A stretch of DNA of 64,000 bases, taken from NCBI GenBank assembly GCA_022453515.1, contig JAJNNY010000003.1:186001-250000 (forward strand), in the 5' to 3' direction. The position numbers were made by a program, and so were the translations under genes. The notes beneath the pieces were generated by a model, which was not told where the DNA came from, ran no database searches, and saw nothing but the letters and a program-made list of their open reading frames with translations. This document shows positions 11,601 to 24,795 of this stretch, piece by piece; position 1 is the first letter of the stretch; every line of letters begins with the position of its first letter. Source of the stretch: Astrocystis sublimbata (taxonomy: Eukaryota; Ascomycota; Sordariomycetes; Xylariales; Xylariaceae).

Positions 11601-14600
11601 TGGTACAGATGCTACCGAGTTGGTTGAAGTAGACTCTCCAAAGGACCCGGAACACGAGCCTGCAAGTATCATTGAGCCTACCGCAGAGTCAGAAGCTGAG
11701 CCTGCTTCTACCGAAACTGTTGATATGGAACCTCCTAAGGACACTGAGCTTGAGTCTGAGGCCCCAAAAATCGGAGAGCCCCTGTCTAAGCCAGAACAAG
11801 AACCTGACAATGTCACTAAAATTGCTTCGCCTAAGACTACAGCCGAAGAGCCGAGCGAACAGGTGATAGAGAACACGGACGTCGCTGAAGCCGTCCAGGA
11901 CACAGCTACTGCCAAGAAGACACCTGCGACTGAGGAGCAAGCGGAGCCAAAATTTGCCACTGAGCCCGTAGAGGAGCCAAATGGGATCGCGGAAGAAGAG
12001 ACAAAAACTATCGAAACTGCTGAGGCGACAGCCAACGAGGATCCCAAAGCCCAGGACGAACCTGCTCCACCTAGCGCTGACGACGCTCAACCTGAAGCAA
12101 TAAAAGAAGCTCAGGGTGGGCCGACTGAGACTCACGTCATCACTATTGTCGAGCAACCTCAAGCAGACTCGCCAACTAATCCTGGCGAACCAGCAACCGA
12201 CGACAGTCAATGTGAACCAGAGAAGCTAGCTGCTGGCGAGAGCGAGGACGTTGTAGTTGACAGTGTTGAAGATACCGAGTCTAAAGCGAAGGAGAAATCA
12301 GCTACTGAAGCAGTACCTGCCGTAGAGGTTCATCCCGAGGTGACAGCTGTTGAGGAAGAAACTATCAAAGACAACTCTGTCGAGGAAGAAGTCGCCAAAG
12401 AGACTGTTACTGGAAACGAAACTGCACAGGGTCTTCCCGACGCGCCAACTCAAGATGATACAGTGGTACCTCCGGCCGAAGCTAGCGAGTCACGACCTGA
12501 TCTTCCCAAGAATGAGGTCGAGACTGGACAAAAAGCCGATGAAAAGCTTGACCTGAAGGTAGCGGAACCTATGAGCGGAGCGAACGGAGAAGCTGCGAAA
12601 TCAGTTGCTGCAGAGGAATCAGTTGAAAGTCAAGCTACACCGGTAGAAATTGCGATAGACGAGCAGAAGCCAAGCACCGAAGCTTCAGAAGCAGACAAAG
12701 AGCCCGCAGCAACAGCAGCCCTCGAAACGGGTGAAGATGGCCCTTCTGTTAATCTCGTGAAGGCAGAGGATCCTCAGTTTGACGAAACTCTTGACACTTC
12801 AGAGCTCGATGAAAGCAAAAGAACCCCCCCTGCAACGCCTGCGGGCATAGCCGACGAAGCCGAGAAGCCTAGACTGGATCCTGAAGCTTCTAGATCACAC
12901 ACTCCAGTGAAAGAGCACGCAGAACTTGTGAAGATTGAAGTCACCGAGGAGTTGGAAGTGTCATCGGAAATGCAAGCCAAGTCGGATGGCAACGTAGATG
13001 TGTATGTAATGATCCACCATGAGCGAAAAGCTAACTATTATACTAACATCATCTCAACAGCATTACCGCTCCCCTGGACAGCGACAAAGGCGATTTACGG
13101 GGCGAGGCAACCTCTACAGAAAGCAAGGACGAACCTGACATTACAGATGAGAAAACTCAAGATGAGGTTATACAGCAACCCACACAAACCGCTGAGGATG
13201 ATGCAAAGGTTGAGCCTTCTTCAGAGATGCCTGAGACTGCTCCCGAGAACGGTGAATCGGAAGTGGCCGAGGAGCCGACTGCTGAGAGCGAAGAAAAGCA
13301 AACTAGCTCTTCTATGGCTTCGATGGACAAGACGTTGGACCCAGACCCTGAGAATGAAGAAACTAACGTCGATACTGCTGTAACGGAAGCTGATGCCAAG
13401 CAGGACAAGGTCGAGGCTGAGATTCCAAGTGCACTTCGGAAAGATCTACCAGCACCTGCCGCAGAGTCAGATGCAGATGCAAATGCAACTCTCGAAGAGG
13501 TGGCTGGTAAGCAAGAGACTGAAGTTGCAATAGATGACCATCAGGCCTTAGAAGAAATGTTGGTACACGATACTGAGCCTCCCGCTTCTCAGACTCAAGA
13601 GAAGGAAGCCGTTGAGACAATTACTCCAGAGCCAGCTGAAGCTGTCCCAGTTGTGGAAGCACCAGCAGAGACAGAGGAAAAGGAGACTGTCGAAGTCACC
13701 CAGCCAGCCCCGACTGAATTAGGTCCAGAGACAGATGCCCCCGCAGTCCTGGAAGAGAAAATCGACGAAGAAGTCAAGGATGTTGAGCCCGAAATTCAGC
13801 CTGAGGCACAGCCCGACGAAGCGACGAAATCGGCCGAAGAGGTTTCTACTAAAGAGATGGCTGCTCCAGAGTCTTCCGAAATTGTGGCAGATGCTAGCGC
13901 AGCTAAGTCAGACGAGGCCACAGTTGAAGCCAAGGATGTTGCTCCTGCAACTTTGTCCGGGTCAGACACAAAGGCCTCCGAAGAGACATCTACTGAAAAT
14001 CCTGGTGTCAGTGCAACTCAACCAGAAGAAGATGCAGTTCGAGCCGAAGAAATTGTTACCAAGAATCAACCCGAGGCGGAAGCGGAAGCACCTGTTGCCG
14101 AAATTGCTGCTACCGTCGAGACTCCAGATGCAGATGCTGTTGTGTCTCCAGCTGACGGTGATATTATTCGACCTCAAGCTACTGCTCCTGATATGAAAAA
14201 CGAGGCAGAAGCGGATCCTAACGATAATGTCCTCACTCCGGAGGCCAAAGCAGTTCCTGCCGAGGAGCTAGCCCCCGAGACTACGGAAGCTGCGAAAGTG
14301 GCCGAAGAGAAGGAGATTAAGGAAGCCAAACTCCCTGATACTAGTCCGACAGACGACTCATTTAAACAAAACTTAGAAGAGGTTGCGACTGAGAGGTCCG
14401 AAACAGCAGAAAACCCCGAAGAGACAACAATCTCAGCTCCGGAGCCTGAAGCCACTGCCGCTGATGAAATGGCTGCTGTCGAAATTGCTCCCACAGAGAC
14501 AGCTGCTGAAGCTGCCAAATGTCTGGCCGCCGATGATTCAACTGTGGATGAATCCATTTCCCAACGAACAACTACCGAGTCCGACATTGCCGTCGAGGAA

Positions 14601-17600
14601 CCTTCTAGTAATGAAGTGGCTGTTGCTGCCGAAGTCCCTATCACAGAAGATTCAGCCGTGGTTGAAACCACTTCAGAACCAACAACTGCTGTCTCTGAAG
14701 CTGTTGCAGAGGATACCGCAGCTGAAGAAGTGGCTGCAGCTGCTTTGGAAACATCCGCGACTGAAGAAGAGCCAGCGATTCCCGAGGCCGAGGATGACAC
14801 TGTTGATGATGACACTGCTGCCGAGGAACCTACGGCGAAGGAAACTATTGCCGCTGAGACTGCTAGCGAAAAGCCAACCGCTGCAGAAGCTACTCCAAAA
14901 TCAGAAGCAGAGACAGAAAATAAATCTACAACAACCGAATCTGCTGCTACTTCTGAAAAACCTGCAGTCGTCAACGAGTCCATAACCGAGGAGAAGCCAG
15001 CCACTGATGAGTCTGCCACAGAGCCCGCCTCTGCTGAGGAGCCCGCCGCTAAGGAGGAGGCTGTCGAAGTACCAGTCGTCATTGATGCTAGCTCTGCTGA
15101 CGATCAGCATGAGTCCATTGCTGCGAAAACACCCGAAACGACGCAAGAACCTGCTACAGTCGAGGTCAAAGATATCACTGAAGTACCGGTGGATAGCACA
15201 CCAGCCGAGGTCACCAAAGAAGGAGTGGAGGCTGAAGAGGCTTTGCCTCAAGAAGTCGCAATTGAGCAGCCGACCTCCGAAGACCTCACCATCTCAGAAG
15301 CTTCGACTCAAGATGCAGTGGTCGAGAAACCCGCAACAGAGGAACCCGCAATAGAACAACCGGCAATAGAAGAACTCGCAACAGAAGAACCAGCGAGTGA
15401 AGAGCCTGTTGTCGAGGAGCCTGCTGCAGACAAGGCTTCTGTTCTCGAGACTCCTATTGAGAATAGTTCTGCCAAGGAAACGGCAACACCTGAGCCTGCG
15501 GATGAGATCCCCCTTGCGGCTGAGGCAGTCGATGAGCCCGCAGTCGAAGAGCCCGATGCTACAGAACCAGCTGATGCCAAAGACATAGTTGACGAGGAAC
15601 CCAAGTCACAAGATGTATCGACTGCGGAACCCGCAGTCGAAGCCGGACCTGCTGAGGTTCCTGCCGAGGCGGCACTCACCCCTGTTTCTGTTCGCGACAA
15701 AATCGCCGCTTTTGAGAAACCCCGAGCTCTACATAAATCATCTAGTGCTGTTGAAAAGACCACAATCGTTAAGAAGACTCCTGTTCTGGAAAATATTTCT
15801 GCTCCCGAAGAGATCCCTGCTCACGACGAGGCACCAGCTTCTGAGGCGACTACTGCTCCTGAAGAGACACCTGCTGCAAAAGGTATTCCCGTTGTCGACG
15901 AGGCACCAGCTCCCGAAAAAGTTCCCACTGTCGAGGCCATCCCTACTCCCGAAGAGACTTCTGTTGTCGAAGAGATTCCTGTTCACGAAGAAGAACCACC
16001 TGTTAACGAAGAGGCTCCAGCTTCTGAAGAGGCTCTCGCCGCAAAAGATATTCCTGCTGTTGAGGAAGCCCCTCGTGTACAAGAGACACCCCTTGCCGCG
16101 AGATTGTACAAGGCTCTCCTTGCCAAACAGAACTTTACTACTGAGAAAACTTCCGTCCTGAGTGAAGATCCTATCACTACTACAGAGCAGGCTCCTGATA
16201 TTGTGGAAGCCGCCCCTGCTGAAGATGCACTTGCTACAGAAGTTGTACCATCCGAAGAACAGGCCCCCGCCTCCAACGAAGCTCAACCCGCCGCCGAACC
16301 TCCAGCTGTCGAAGAAATCCCTGTTGCAGAAGCAGTGCCTGCTGTAGAAAGGGCCCTTGTTGAAGATTCCGCTCTTAATGAGGCTCCTCTTGTCGAAGAG
16401 GCATCTGTTGGAGATGAAGCACCTGCTGAGAAATCGCCTCCAGATACGGAAGAGCTTCCCATCACCCCAGCAACACCGAATGAGGAGCATACTGCTACAG
16501 ATGCAGCCCCTGACAATGAAGAGGGTCCTGCTCGTGAAGCAACGAACGCGGAGCCCTTAAATGCTTCCGAGAGACAATTGCCTTCAACTGAAGCAGCTGC
16601 AGGCGCTGTTGAAGCGGAAGAAAACGTTTCAAGGGAGATGCCCCCAGTGGTCGCGGAGCCTGTGGCACCCAAACCTCAGGTAAGGCAAAATTTCTGGCAG
16701 CCTCAAAAGATTGTCCGATTTCACTGGAGTTCGTTTAGTATGTCCTCCTCACTGTCTATGTTTCGTAGAAACTGGGTTTATATCTAGCAAGTCTACGTGA
16801 CGAAAGTCTGTACGTGATTACTGACGAGTGTGCAGCCAGATGCCGCTGAGCAGTCAAAGCAGGGTGGTAGATACGAGAAAGCGCGAGAAGTCGATGAAAG
16901 TAAGGATATCCTTACCCCAATACGAGGCGAACGCAAGTCATCTGCAAGACGATCGAGAGGTAAGAAGGAACCCCTCCCCTTTTTTTCTGATAGCCCCTCC
17001 ACGGTTCACGGCAATGACAATGGTGGGAATGAATCTGAGCTGGTCCCTTGGAATGACAAGGGAAGAGATGTCACTGCGGTGCACACGGTAACAGAACGCA
17101 ACGCTTCTAAGGATGCGCCACAAGAACGAGTGGCAACGCCAAGTTCTTTTTGCGAAGGAATAAGCCGGCATACTATAAATCCGATTATGCAGAACCCGCG
17201 TTCTAGCTACCATTCGATGAATGGTTCAATCTCGATAGATTGGTGGCTTCCATGGCCGCACACAAAGTACCAGGCTTTGGTCAATTATCCGAGACAACCC
17301 CATGATACAATGCAGTGTCCGAAGGATATTATTTCGCACCAACACCAATCTTGGAAAAATACGAACTCGCTAGGGACAAAGGAATGTCTGGATCAGTCTC
17401 TCGATCTCGGAAATAGTGTACCTGTCGAGCTGCCTGCGGATCTGCCATTAGGTAACGAGCTTCCTGTCAACAAAGAAAACTATTCTATTGTTGGTACACC
17501 TGAAGCTACACAAACCAAAGTCGTTAAACAGAATTCTCCTGTCTTCTGGAGCTCCGCCGCAAACCACAAGGGGCTCGAATCCAAAGATCAACCTGAGGAA

Positions 17601-20600
17601 GAAGCTTTCCACCCGATCGAAGGCTTCAATTCCATCAATGTGCTTGCCTGTAACCTCAATGCTGCTGATGAGGCGTTATTGCCATCTTCCGCGAAGATAG
17701 TAGCACGAAATGGGGTTATAGCCTGCAGCATTGAGACAGAGAAATCTCGCTCTCCAGTTGAACCTTCTGTGCTTAGGCAATCGAATCCGCACTCGCTCGG
17801 CAATGGTTCTGCTTTGAACTCTCCACTTGAAGACTCTGCAATGGACGCTTGTCACCTGTGTCCGGAATCTCCCATCATTCCACACCATCTGTATCGTGCA
17901 CGAGAGAAATCGAACGAAGCTATAATGGCTTGCAGCGTTCCGCACACACCCAGTGAATCGCAGTTCGCGGATAGTGGATTTATCCTCCAGCCGATAATAA
18001 CTCGGTATAGAAACTTACATAACGAAGGTTCTGCCTGGGAGACAGTTACCGACGACGTGAGATTACAGTCATATTGGGGGAATGGCGACACTCACGAGCA
18101 GCAACAATCTTCAACCAAGAGTTTCAACATCACTCGTGAATATCGAACCAGGAAAAACCGCTACAAGAACGTCGTTCGCGAACTTTCTCAACGGCAGCTC
18201 CCAGTTATTGGCAGGCCTGCCCTAAAACTATCCAGAGTAAAAGCTTTGGCAATACCTGAGCCTATACCACGTCACGAGCCACGATATTTTGATACAGTAT
18301 CCGAAGGCTCCGACGACCAACTTGTCAAAAAATTGGGCACGCTAGATACCTGCGGCGACTCTGCTGCGGGTATAATTACAGGCAAACGACGATTCGATGT
18401 AGCTGCGAATGCATCGGACGAAGAAGACACTTGCATGGATATAAGGCGGCCGAGGCAGATGAATCTTTCGGACAAATCGTTTTTGGTAACCGACGACGAG
18501 CCACAAGACTGGTTAAATGCTCTGGAGAAAGAAAACGATGCCGATATGAGCGTTCGGCAGTTTCCTCGTCCATCTGACTACTTTAGGTTCCTTCCTAAAA
18601 TTCCCACTGCCTGTGCCTCTCATCCAATTGAAGGGGCATTCTCAGATACAGAAATCGAAAGATTAAAAGCTCTGTCCGAGAGTTGGCGACTTAATGTCCC
18701 TTTCTCTGATCCAGACTCTAGCATGTTGGCCCAGGGAGGGAGTGATATAATTACACACGATCCTGAAAAGAGTTTCATCTGGTCATCCTCCAGCTCGAGT
18801 TCGATTGAAGAGTGTACTCGAGAAGAGTTTGAACCACTCCTGGATGACGCACTTCTGGAAAATATTGATATTGCTTTTGTCCCGAGTCAAACACTTGGGA
18901 CTACAACAGTCCAAGATCAGGCTCCAGGGAATACCGGTATCTCGGTTTTTAAGCTCTCATCCATCAGCCCTAGCAGGCCTCAATACAGTAACATCAGTTT
19001 CGGGGACTACACTTTCGAACATGATCAGAGCGACGATTTGAGCTCTCAAGAAGAGGAACCAGTCGACTCGAAGCGGCAAAGCAATAACGCACAAACATAT
19101 GTGTATCTCGATCTTCCTATTGTCCCCCCTGCTACTTCAACGCATTTTCACCATTTCGATTACAATGGCAATGCTGAAGGAGAACCTTTCCAATCTTCTC
19201 GGGCCGTCCGGGATTCGAGTTCAGATGGTTCCTTTCAAGGCGGAAAACGGTTTGGAGAATCAACATATGCATCTAGATCGGCGACTGAGTATGCCAGTTT
19301 CGATCTCAACAGGCCACCGCATTTGCGGGGAGTTGGGTCGTCAAATGAAGACCAGCAAGATGGAGTTTTTCAAGTCAATTCCGAAGCCTCTAATTCATCA
19401 GAATTGGAGGACCCTATATATCTTGACATCAATAGAGCCGAGAGTCTTTCGTTTCCTGAACGAGGACCAACTCCGCTCAAAAGCACTATCCGTACACCTC
19501 GGCCGAGTCTAGTATATTTCACTCCTCAGAGAGATGAGGGACTTGTTCGCGGCTCACCCTGGGATTGCATTCACAATTTTGTTGAAAATCCGCGATGTGC
19601 TACACCTGCCATAGTTTTGCCGAATCTCGGTCATCCAATAGCACGGGAATTAGGCAGAGCAAGAATACTCCGTCAGATGCGCCAGCAGCGATTCGAACAG
19701 GCAGAAGAAAAAGTAGCCACAGCAGTCATTATCTATGCTACTGCGCAGAAGCTCATTTCTTTGCCAAGTCCTCATCTCAGGGGCGACTTGGTTGACAAGA
19801 ATTATATGGAATCATTATATGCTCACAAGGGACCGGTTCAGTCATCTTCAAAACCTGTATTATTAGAGCTACCAACAGATTTTAGCAATGGTGGGAGTGG
19901 CTTATCACAAACTGTTGCTGACCTTTCGACAGATGAACAGGAAAGAGACCGAGATCGAGATCGACACCATCGGCATCGATCTCACCGAAGCCACCACCAC
20001 TCAACACGATCGAAAGAGACTAAAAATAGCGACGAGCCCCGGCACCACCACCATCGCCACCATAAGAGTAAGGATGATAACAAGGCATCCCCCAAAACCG
20101 ACCCAGAGCGGGATCGGTCTGTTTCAGCACGACACAAGCGAGAAGAATCTCGAAGACGCGAGCGACATGATAGCGGTTATGAACGTTCGCATGAATCCTC
20201 GCACCGCCGACGCCGCAGTCCTGAATCACAAGCCGCTCATGAAAAGCGTAAAGAAGAGCGTCGGGTTCGCCGCGAATTGGAGCGCGAACAGGAAAGAGAA
20301 AGTGAACGCGAGCGAGAGCGAAAGGCTAAAGAAGCTGAGACGAGCCCTCCCCCTGAAGAAAAAACCTCACCGCGCCCCTCGAGACGGTCACGCCATTCTC
20401 ATCCAGAACGCCGCGCATCAATTAAGGAGGAGCCATCGCCGGTATCCGGCAAGAGATTTTTCGATTTCATTCGTGGTGAAAGCAACTTAGCCGCAGCTAA
20501 TGTATCATCCAAGGCTGAACCACAGAGAGAGGAGGCACCTAAACGTTCCAGTCCACCAACATCGGCATCGAAGTCTCACTCCCACTCCACTCGAACACAT

Positions 20601-21035
20601 AGGGAGACGAGCGAACCGCCACGACCGAGGAGCTCACGCCATCACGACTCAGCACCAGAGGATTCCCCATCAAGGCGGCATAGGGATCGTTCGTCACGAC
20701 GCAAACTTGATGACGAGCCTAAGATGCCACCACGGTCAAGAGGCGAAAGCCAAGGGAGATACACGACTCGGCCTCGAGCTGACAGCGACGCCAAGGGATC
20801 TACACGGTCCAGGGGTGATAGCGATGCGCGGCCATCAACGCGATCTCGGCGCGATAGCGACGCGCGGCCGTCGTCATCGTCGCACGCCAAGCCCCGTTCC
20901 GCTGAGGTGAAAGAGGACCGCCATGACCACAAGCACTCGAGACGTGCAGAGCGGCAGCGGGAACGTGACGCCGAAAAGAAGAAGAAAGAGGCGCCCAGTG
21001 GCCTCAAGTCTGTCTTTAAGAAGATATTCGCTTAA
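8690..21035 (+). CDS. Giant Glu/Pro/Ala-rich repetitive protein, about 4,025 aa
   Basis: Four exons (8690-8813, 8867-13001, 13061-16679, 16836-21035) join in one frame through GTATGT, GTATGT and GTAAGG donors, giving 4,025 residues. The first 50 residues are a normal-looking non-repetitive segment, followed by a Lys-rich tract near 58-78. Residues up to about 2,626 are dominated by Ala, Glu, Pro, Thr and Val in imperfect repeats; units of about 50-70 residues with PAEDSTAAPA and AEPEAKPAAD recur at 9,900-10,500. The last exon (1,399 residues) differs: serine-rich unique sequence, then an Arg/His/Ser/Asp-rich tail from about residue 3,660 and the ending GLKSVFKKIFA. I recognise the tail style from fungal giants annotated 'involucrin repeat protein', whose function is not established. 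No transmembrane or enzymatic motif is visible; most of it must be disordered. A separate gene beginning in exon 4 is possible, but no good independent start was seen. Confidence 0.75.
9890..10560 (+). repeat. Imperfect tandem coding repeats in the giant gene
   Basis: Units of roughly 150-200 bases repeat here, each encoding PAEDSTAAPA, EPEAKPAAD, a TVEEP or AEEPT segment and SIVET. At least four diverged copies can be read. They keep the reading frame, as expected for repeats that expand by unequal exchange. Confidence 0.7.
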
Positions 21036-21709
21036 ACGATTGGAATCAATGGAGCAGGAAGTAACTGCGTCATAAGGATGATATGGTCTGGGAAGCAACA
21101 AACCACACAAGCACGAATAGCTGCCTGTATTCAGACTGAAATCTACAGTGGTAATCAACGGAGTATGGGACGGCAATGTTACGTCGAGACGGTGTTCTGT
21201 ATGATTCGTTCTTCTTTTTTCTGGTGTTTGTTTTGAGATTGAAGGGTTTATGAGTATCGGGTTTTTCGCCCTTCTCTGTTTTTGTGCATTTGTTTTTTTT
21301 CACTTCTGCCAGTACGAGGTAACGAGTAACGCGACAATGGGTGGTTTCGGCTGTACGACAATGTATGACCTTTTCATTTTATGCGACGATGGTTGTGTAT
21401 GGATAATGAGTGGTCACTAATGAGAATGATAAATATGTGCTTTTATGGCACCTTGGGCTATTGAGTCTTCATCCAATTATGCAATTCCATTCTTCTGCGT
21501 AATATAGGATTCCACGTTTTAAGCTCTAGTAATGTCCATTAATACTGCTTCGATTACACATCTGCCACAGCAATAGAATGAACCACGACGCAACTTTTTG
21601 TTGGCCCACTGTAAAGGGGCGATACTGCTCAAACTACATATGACAATATTGTTGCTGGCGGTCGAATGTTAAATGATCTGTTCGGTTTTCCATTGTCGGA
21701 TAGTGTTTC
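21036..21709. other. Spacer between two convergent genes
   Basis: This stretch holds the 3' ends of the giant gene and of the minus-strand secreted repeat protein. It is T-rich in places (21200-21300) and contains no reading frame worth calling. Confidence 0.4.
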
Positions 21710-22877
21710 TTAGTCGAGGCACGGCTCGTTCACGCCCTCTAGTCCGCCACCTTGCGCTGGGGGAGCAGGAATGGGTGATGGTTGCGCTACAGGTGGCGGA
21801 GGTGGAGTCGTGGGTGCTATAGGTGTTGGCACTTCAGTCAGGGGGTTTTGGGATCAACAGAATTCACATACTTGGCTCACCACCCGGAGGAGATGGAGCT
21901 TCCGGCATCATCGTCAGCTAGATCCAAAACTTGACTCTTCTAGATGAATGTCACCCACCTGGCAGCCCGCCAACCTCCAAAGGTGGTTCGTTTCCGTCAT
22001 GAGGCGGCGCTTAGGGTGTGTCGACGTCAGCCGGTCCGGACTTTCGGCTGATCGGGAGGACAATTACTCACCTGGTAATCCGCCGACCTCCAGTGGGGGT
22101 TCGTCGCATCCTTCTTCAACCGGCTGTGGACTACTTAGGTATGGTGGCGGTACAGGCGGGTAACCGAAGGGGGCATGGCGGAGGTCGCGTCCTGCGAGTG
22201 CTATATGCGTCATCGGTTGTCAGTCTTCACTCAATCGAAGCTGTGTCTCGGAATCAAGGCAAGCATGATTAAGAGACGTACGAGGTACGTCGCTAGCTGA
22301 GCCAGCCGAGGTATCTGGTGGTGGTGGTGCTGGCTGCGATGGCTGTTCACCTGCGTTTGGAGTATATTGGCCTCTGTTATCGGGAGTATACTGGCCTCGA
22401 CTATCAGGAGTGTACTGGCCTCGACTATCAGGAGTATATTGGCCTCGACTATCAGGAGTATATTGGCCTCGACTATCGGGGGTATATTGACCAGAATTGT
22501 CTGGGTGATATTGTCCAGACTGATCCGGCGGCGGAGTAATCACAGGCGCTTGTGATGCAGACGGCAGAATACCGGATGGGCCAAAGCCCGCCCCTCCTCC
22601 GATAACTGGTTCGCCGGTACCTGATGGCAATGGGGGTTGAAGAACTCCTAAGAGATAGGAATCATGTCAGTTGCTTAGTTCCACTGACAGTGACCGTGTA
22701 ACCATTGCACTTACCACCTGTTGTTGAGCTTGGCTGCACAAGTTGACGATGTTTAAGCTTGGGTGTCGACTTTATGATTGTGAAAGTAGCATCTGGATCT
22801 TCCGGGTTCCCCTGGCGTTTGTACACCGGTACGGCGATGCAAATATGAAGGAAGAGGAGGATGATAGTCACCTGCAT
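21710..22877 (-). CDS. Secreted proline-rich repeat protein with GQYTPDSR octapeptide array, about 282 aa
   Basis: My model has six exons: 22877-22715, 22647-22282, 22200-22072, 22009-21959, 21898-21881 and 21831-21710. All five introns are phase 1 and the frame closes at 282 residues. The start is the ATG before MQVTIILLFLHICIAVPVY, a clear signal peptide, followed at once by a Lys-Arg Kex2-type site (VYKRQG). Exon 2 encodes seven units of GQY(T/H)PD(S/N)(R/S). Exons 3 and 4 both end with EPPLEVGGLPG, so they look like a duplicated exon. The last exon is Pro/Ala-rich and ends GVNEPCLD. Only a few cysteines are present. It could be a cell-wall or adhesion protein, an effector, or a repeat-containing peptide precursor; no UstYa-like modifying gene lies nearby. 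The exact acceptor of exon 3 could be nine bases further in. I know no family for it. Confidence 0.65.
22352..22516 (-). repeat. 24-bp tandem repeat, seven units, encoding GQYTPDSR
   Basis: Near-identical 24-base units in exon 2 of the secreted protein; the central four encode exactly GQYTPDSR, while the outer units vary (His for Thr, Asn for Ser, and an Asn-Ala ending). The DNA is as conserved as the protein, which points to recent expansion. Confidence 0.9.
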
Positions 22878-24351
22878 ATTGAACTCTTTGAAGATTGCGA
22901 TAAGTATTAGCAACGGTACACTCAACAACAGCTTACTCCGTCACCAGGCATATGTCAGTCACGAGGCTTCGAGTACGGTATCTGAGGCTTATTGATCTAT
23001 ATTTCTAGATTTCAAAGAGAGGCCCTATGCAGCAGTCATATTAGTAGCCCATTTGACTACAAAGTCCATGGACCCCCCCACCACCACAAATTTGTCATGT
23101 CGGGAATACCACACTTGTCGCAACTTCCATCTATCGGCACATGAGACTTCTCCTAATATAACTCGAATTTTGATCATGATCTTGATGGAGTTTGATTATT
23201 GACTTTCTCTGGCTCACCTACTAAACGGACTAGAATGCCTGGAACACTAATCTTATAACCGCGTAGTCATCACGGAGCTAATGCAGCCTCGAGAGGCATC
23301 CCGGGGAGCATCTCATTTTCAAGCGACGCGCCTATGCCTGTTTCAGGGAGGGTCTTGTAGAGTTGTGCTTTCTATCGAGAGCCTCACATTTCCGTTGTAT
23401 CTCTAGCCCATTGTGAGCGGTCACTTCCTCTTTGAAGAAAGTTATACTAGTTCAGCCGAGGGTGTCCCCATTGCTTGGGCTGGATAATGGCACATGTCTA
23501 ATACCGAAGTCTAGTAGGGCGGTAGAACTATCAGTAAAGTAGAAGGCATAACATGTGAACAGTCACTAAAACGCCTAATTTCACCCTAGTCCAAAAGCGT
23601 TGGGATCTGATCACTTGCTTATACTGTGATGATACTGACTAGGGAAAATTTGATCTGGTAGCTTGAGTTCTAGGAAGCTGATTTATGTCGTCCTGACGTA
23701 AGAAAGCCCAAAGGCTATCTCTATTGTGCAAGGTACGTCAATTTGACTTCAAACTAGAACATCTTACATCATCACCATCTCGTAGTCTGTATGAAACTAC
23801 TACTATGATCCAGCACCAGTAAAAGCAACACCCCTTAAGTACTCCTAGAGGCAGGGATTCCTCCCCTACAGCCTCTATAAGCTAGTTCGAGGCTACTCCC
23901 CCTTCTGGTTTACGTGAGAGATCGTGGCAAATCGCCTACTTATTAGACTAGTAAAGTATGTGTAGGGCTACTTAAGGTGAGTGTGGGCTTAATTCTATAT
24001 GTCTGGTGGTCTTATATAGGGGGACCACAGTAGTACTGTTATTACATCATATTAATATCACGACGGCAGATTAGCGAAAGCAGGGTTTGCGGATTAGGAT
24101 CAAAGCTTCAAGTGGTATCTACCTACTATGGTATATATGTAGGCCATCCATTGCGAGTTATCAGTAGGCCTAGTAATTAGTCTTATACTAGTATATCCTC
24201 AGTATCGCGCACACAATTTCTTTTATCAAAGAAGCCGACCAAGGGTTCCTCAATCGGTAGGCTTCTCTGGTAGATGTTTCCTAGCAGCTATAACGAAGTC
24301 CTGGTTCTACGTGCTTCTTTGATGTTTAGCTATGGCGTTTCAAGGATTTGC

Positions 24352-24370
24352 ACATGTTTAATAAACATGT
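24352..24370. promoter_or_regulatory. Perfect inverted repeat with 9-base arms
   Basis: ACATGTTTA and its complement TAAACATGT are separated by one base. It could be a protein-binding site or chance; it lies 1.2 kb upstream of the flavin oxidase. Confidence 0.25.
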
Positions 24371-24795
24371 TAAGGTGCAATCATTTTGTAACAATCGCCG
24401 TTACGTAGTTGTGAAACGTTGCGCAAAGGTAGTGCTCAGCGAGCTAACACCGTTAAAAATCAAGAGTACGAAACTCAATCTACCGGGCACATAACTTCCG
24501 AGCTTACGGCAGCCCAAACGGTGGGTGCCACTAGAATACTCATTCGTCGTTCATCGTCGAGGGCTTCGGAATCTTCCGAAGCGGGTCGAAGAGGGCGAGC
24601 TATCATGATTATCATGCGATTCACCAGAGAATGGCCGTTAGTGTATAGCCTTAGCTATGATATCTTGTGAAATGAGAGCCAACGGCGACAATTACCGCGC
24701 GTATGAACGATCCTTGCGGGGTTAGCTAGGCATGATCAAATGTGGGGGAACGCGGGGAATATGGGGTGAATGTCTTCATAAAATCGTATCGTTGT

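Noticed and set aside
10989..12047. 352-codon minus-strand frame
   Set aside because: Same reason: antisense shadow of the repetitive giant gene. Similar long shadows occur at 14174-15082 and 15738-16490.
22220..22281. C-terminal tail of exon 2 of the repeat protein read through to a stop
   Set aside because: A GTACGT donor and coding-like downstream segments (all phase 1) make intron read-through the better explanation.
21710..22877. Firm call of a dikaritin-type ribosomal peptide cluster
   Set aside because: Repeat units are not flanked by Lys-Arg sites and no UstYa/DUF3328 gene is in the window.
24419..24670. 83-codon plus-strand frame in the AT-leaning block
   Set aside because: Arg/Ser-rich with no motif; probably chance or a decayed repeat.
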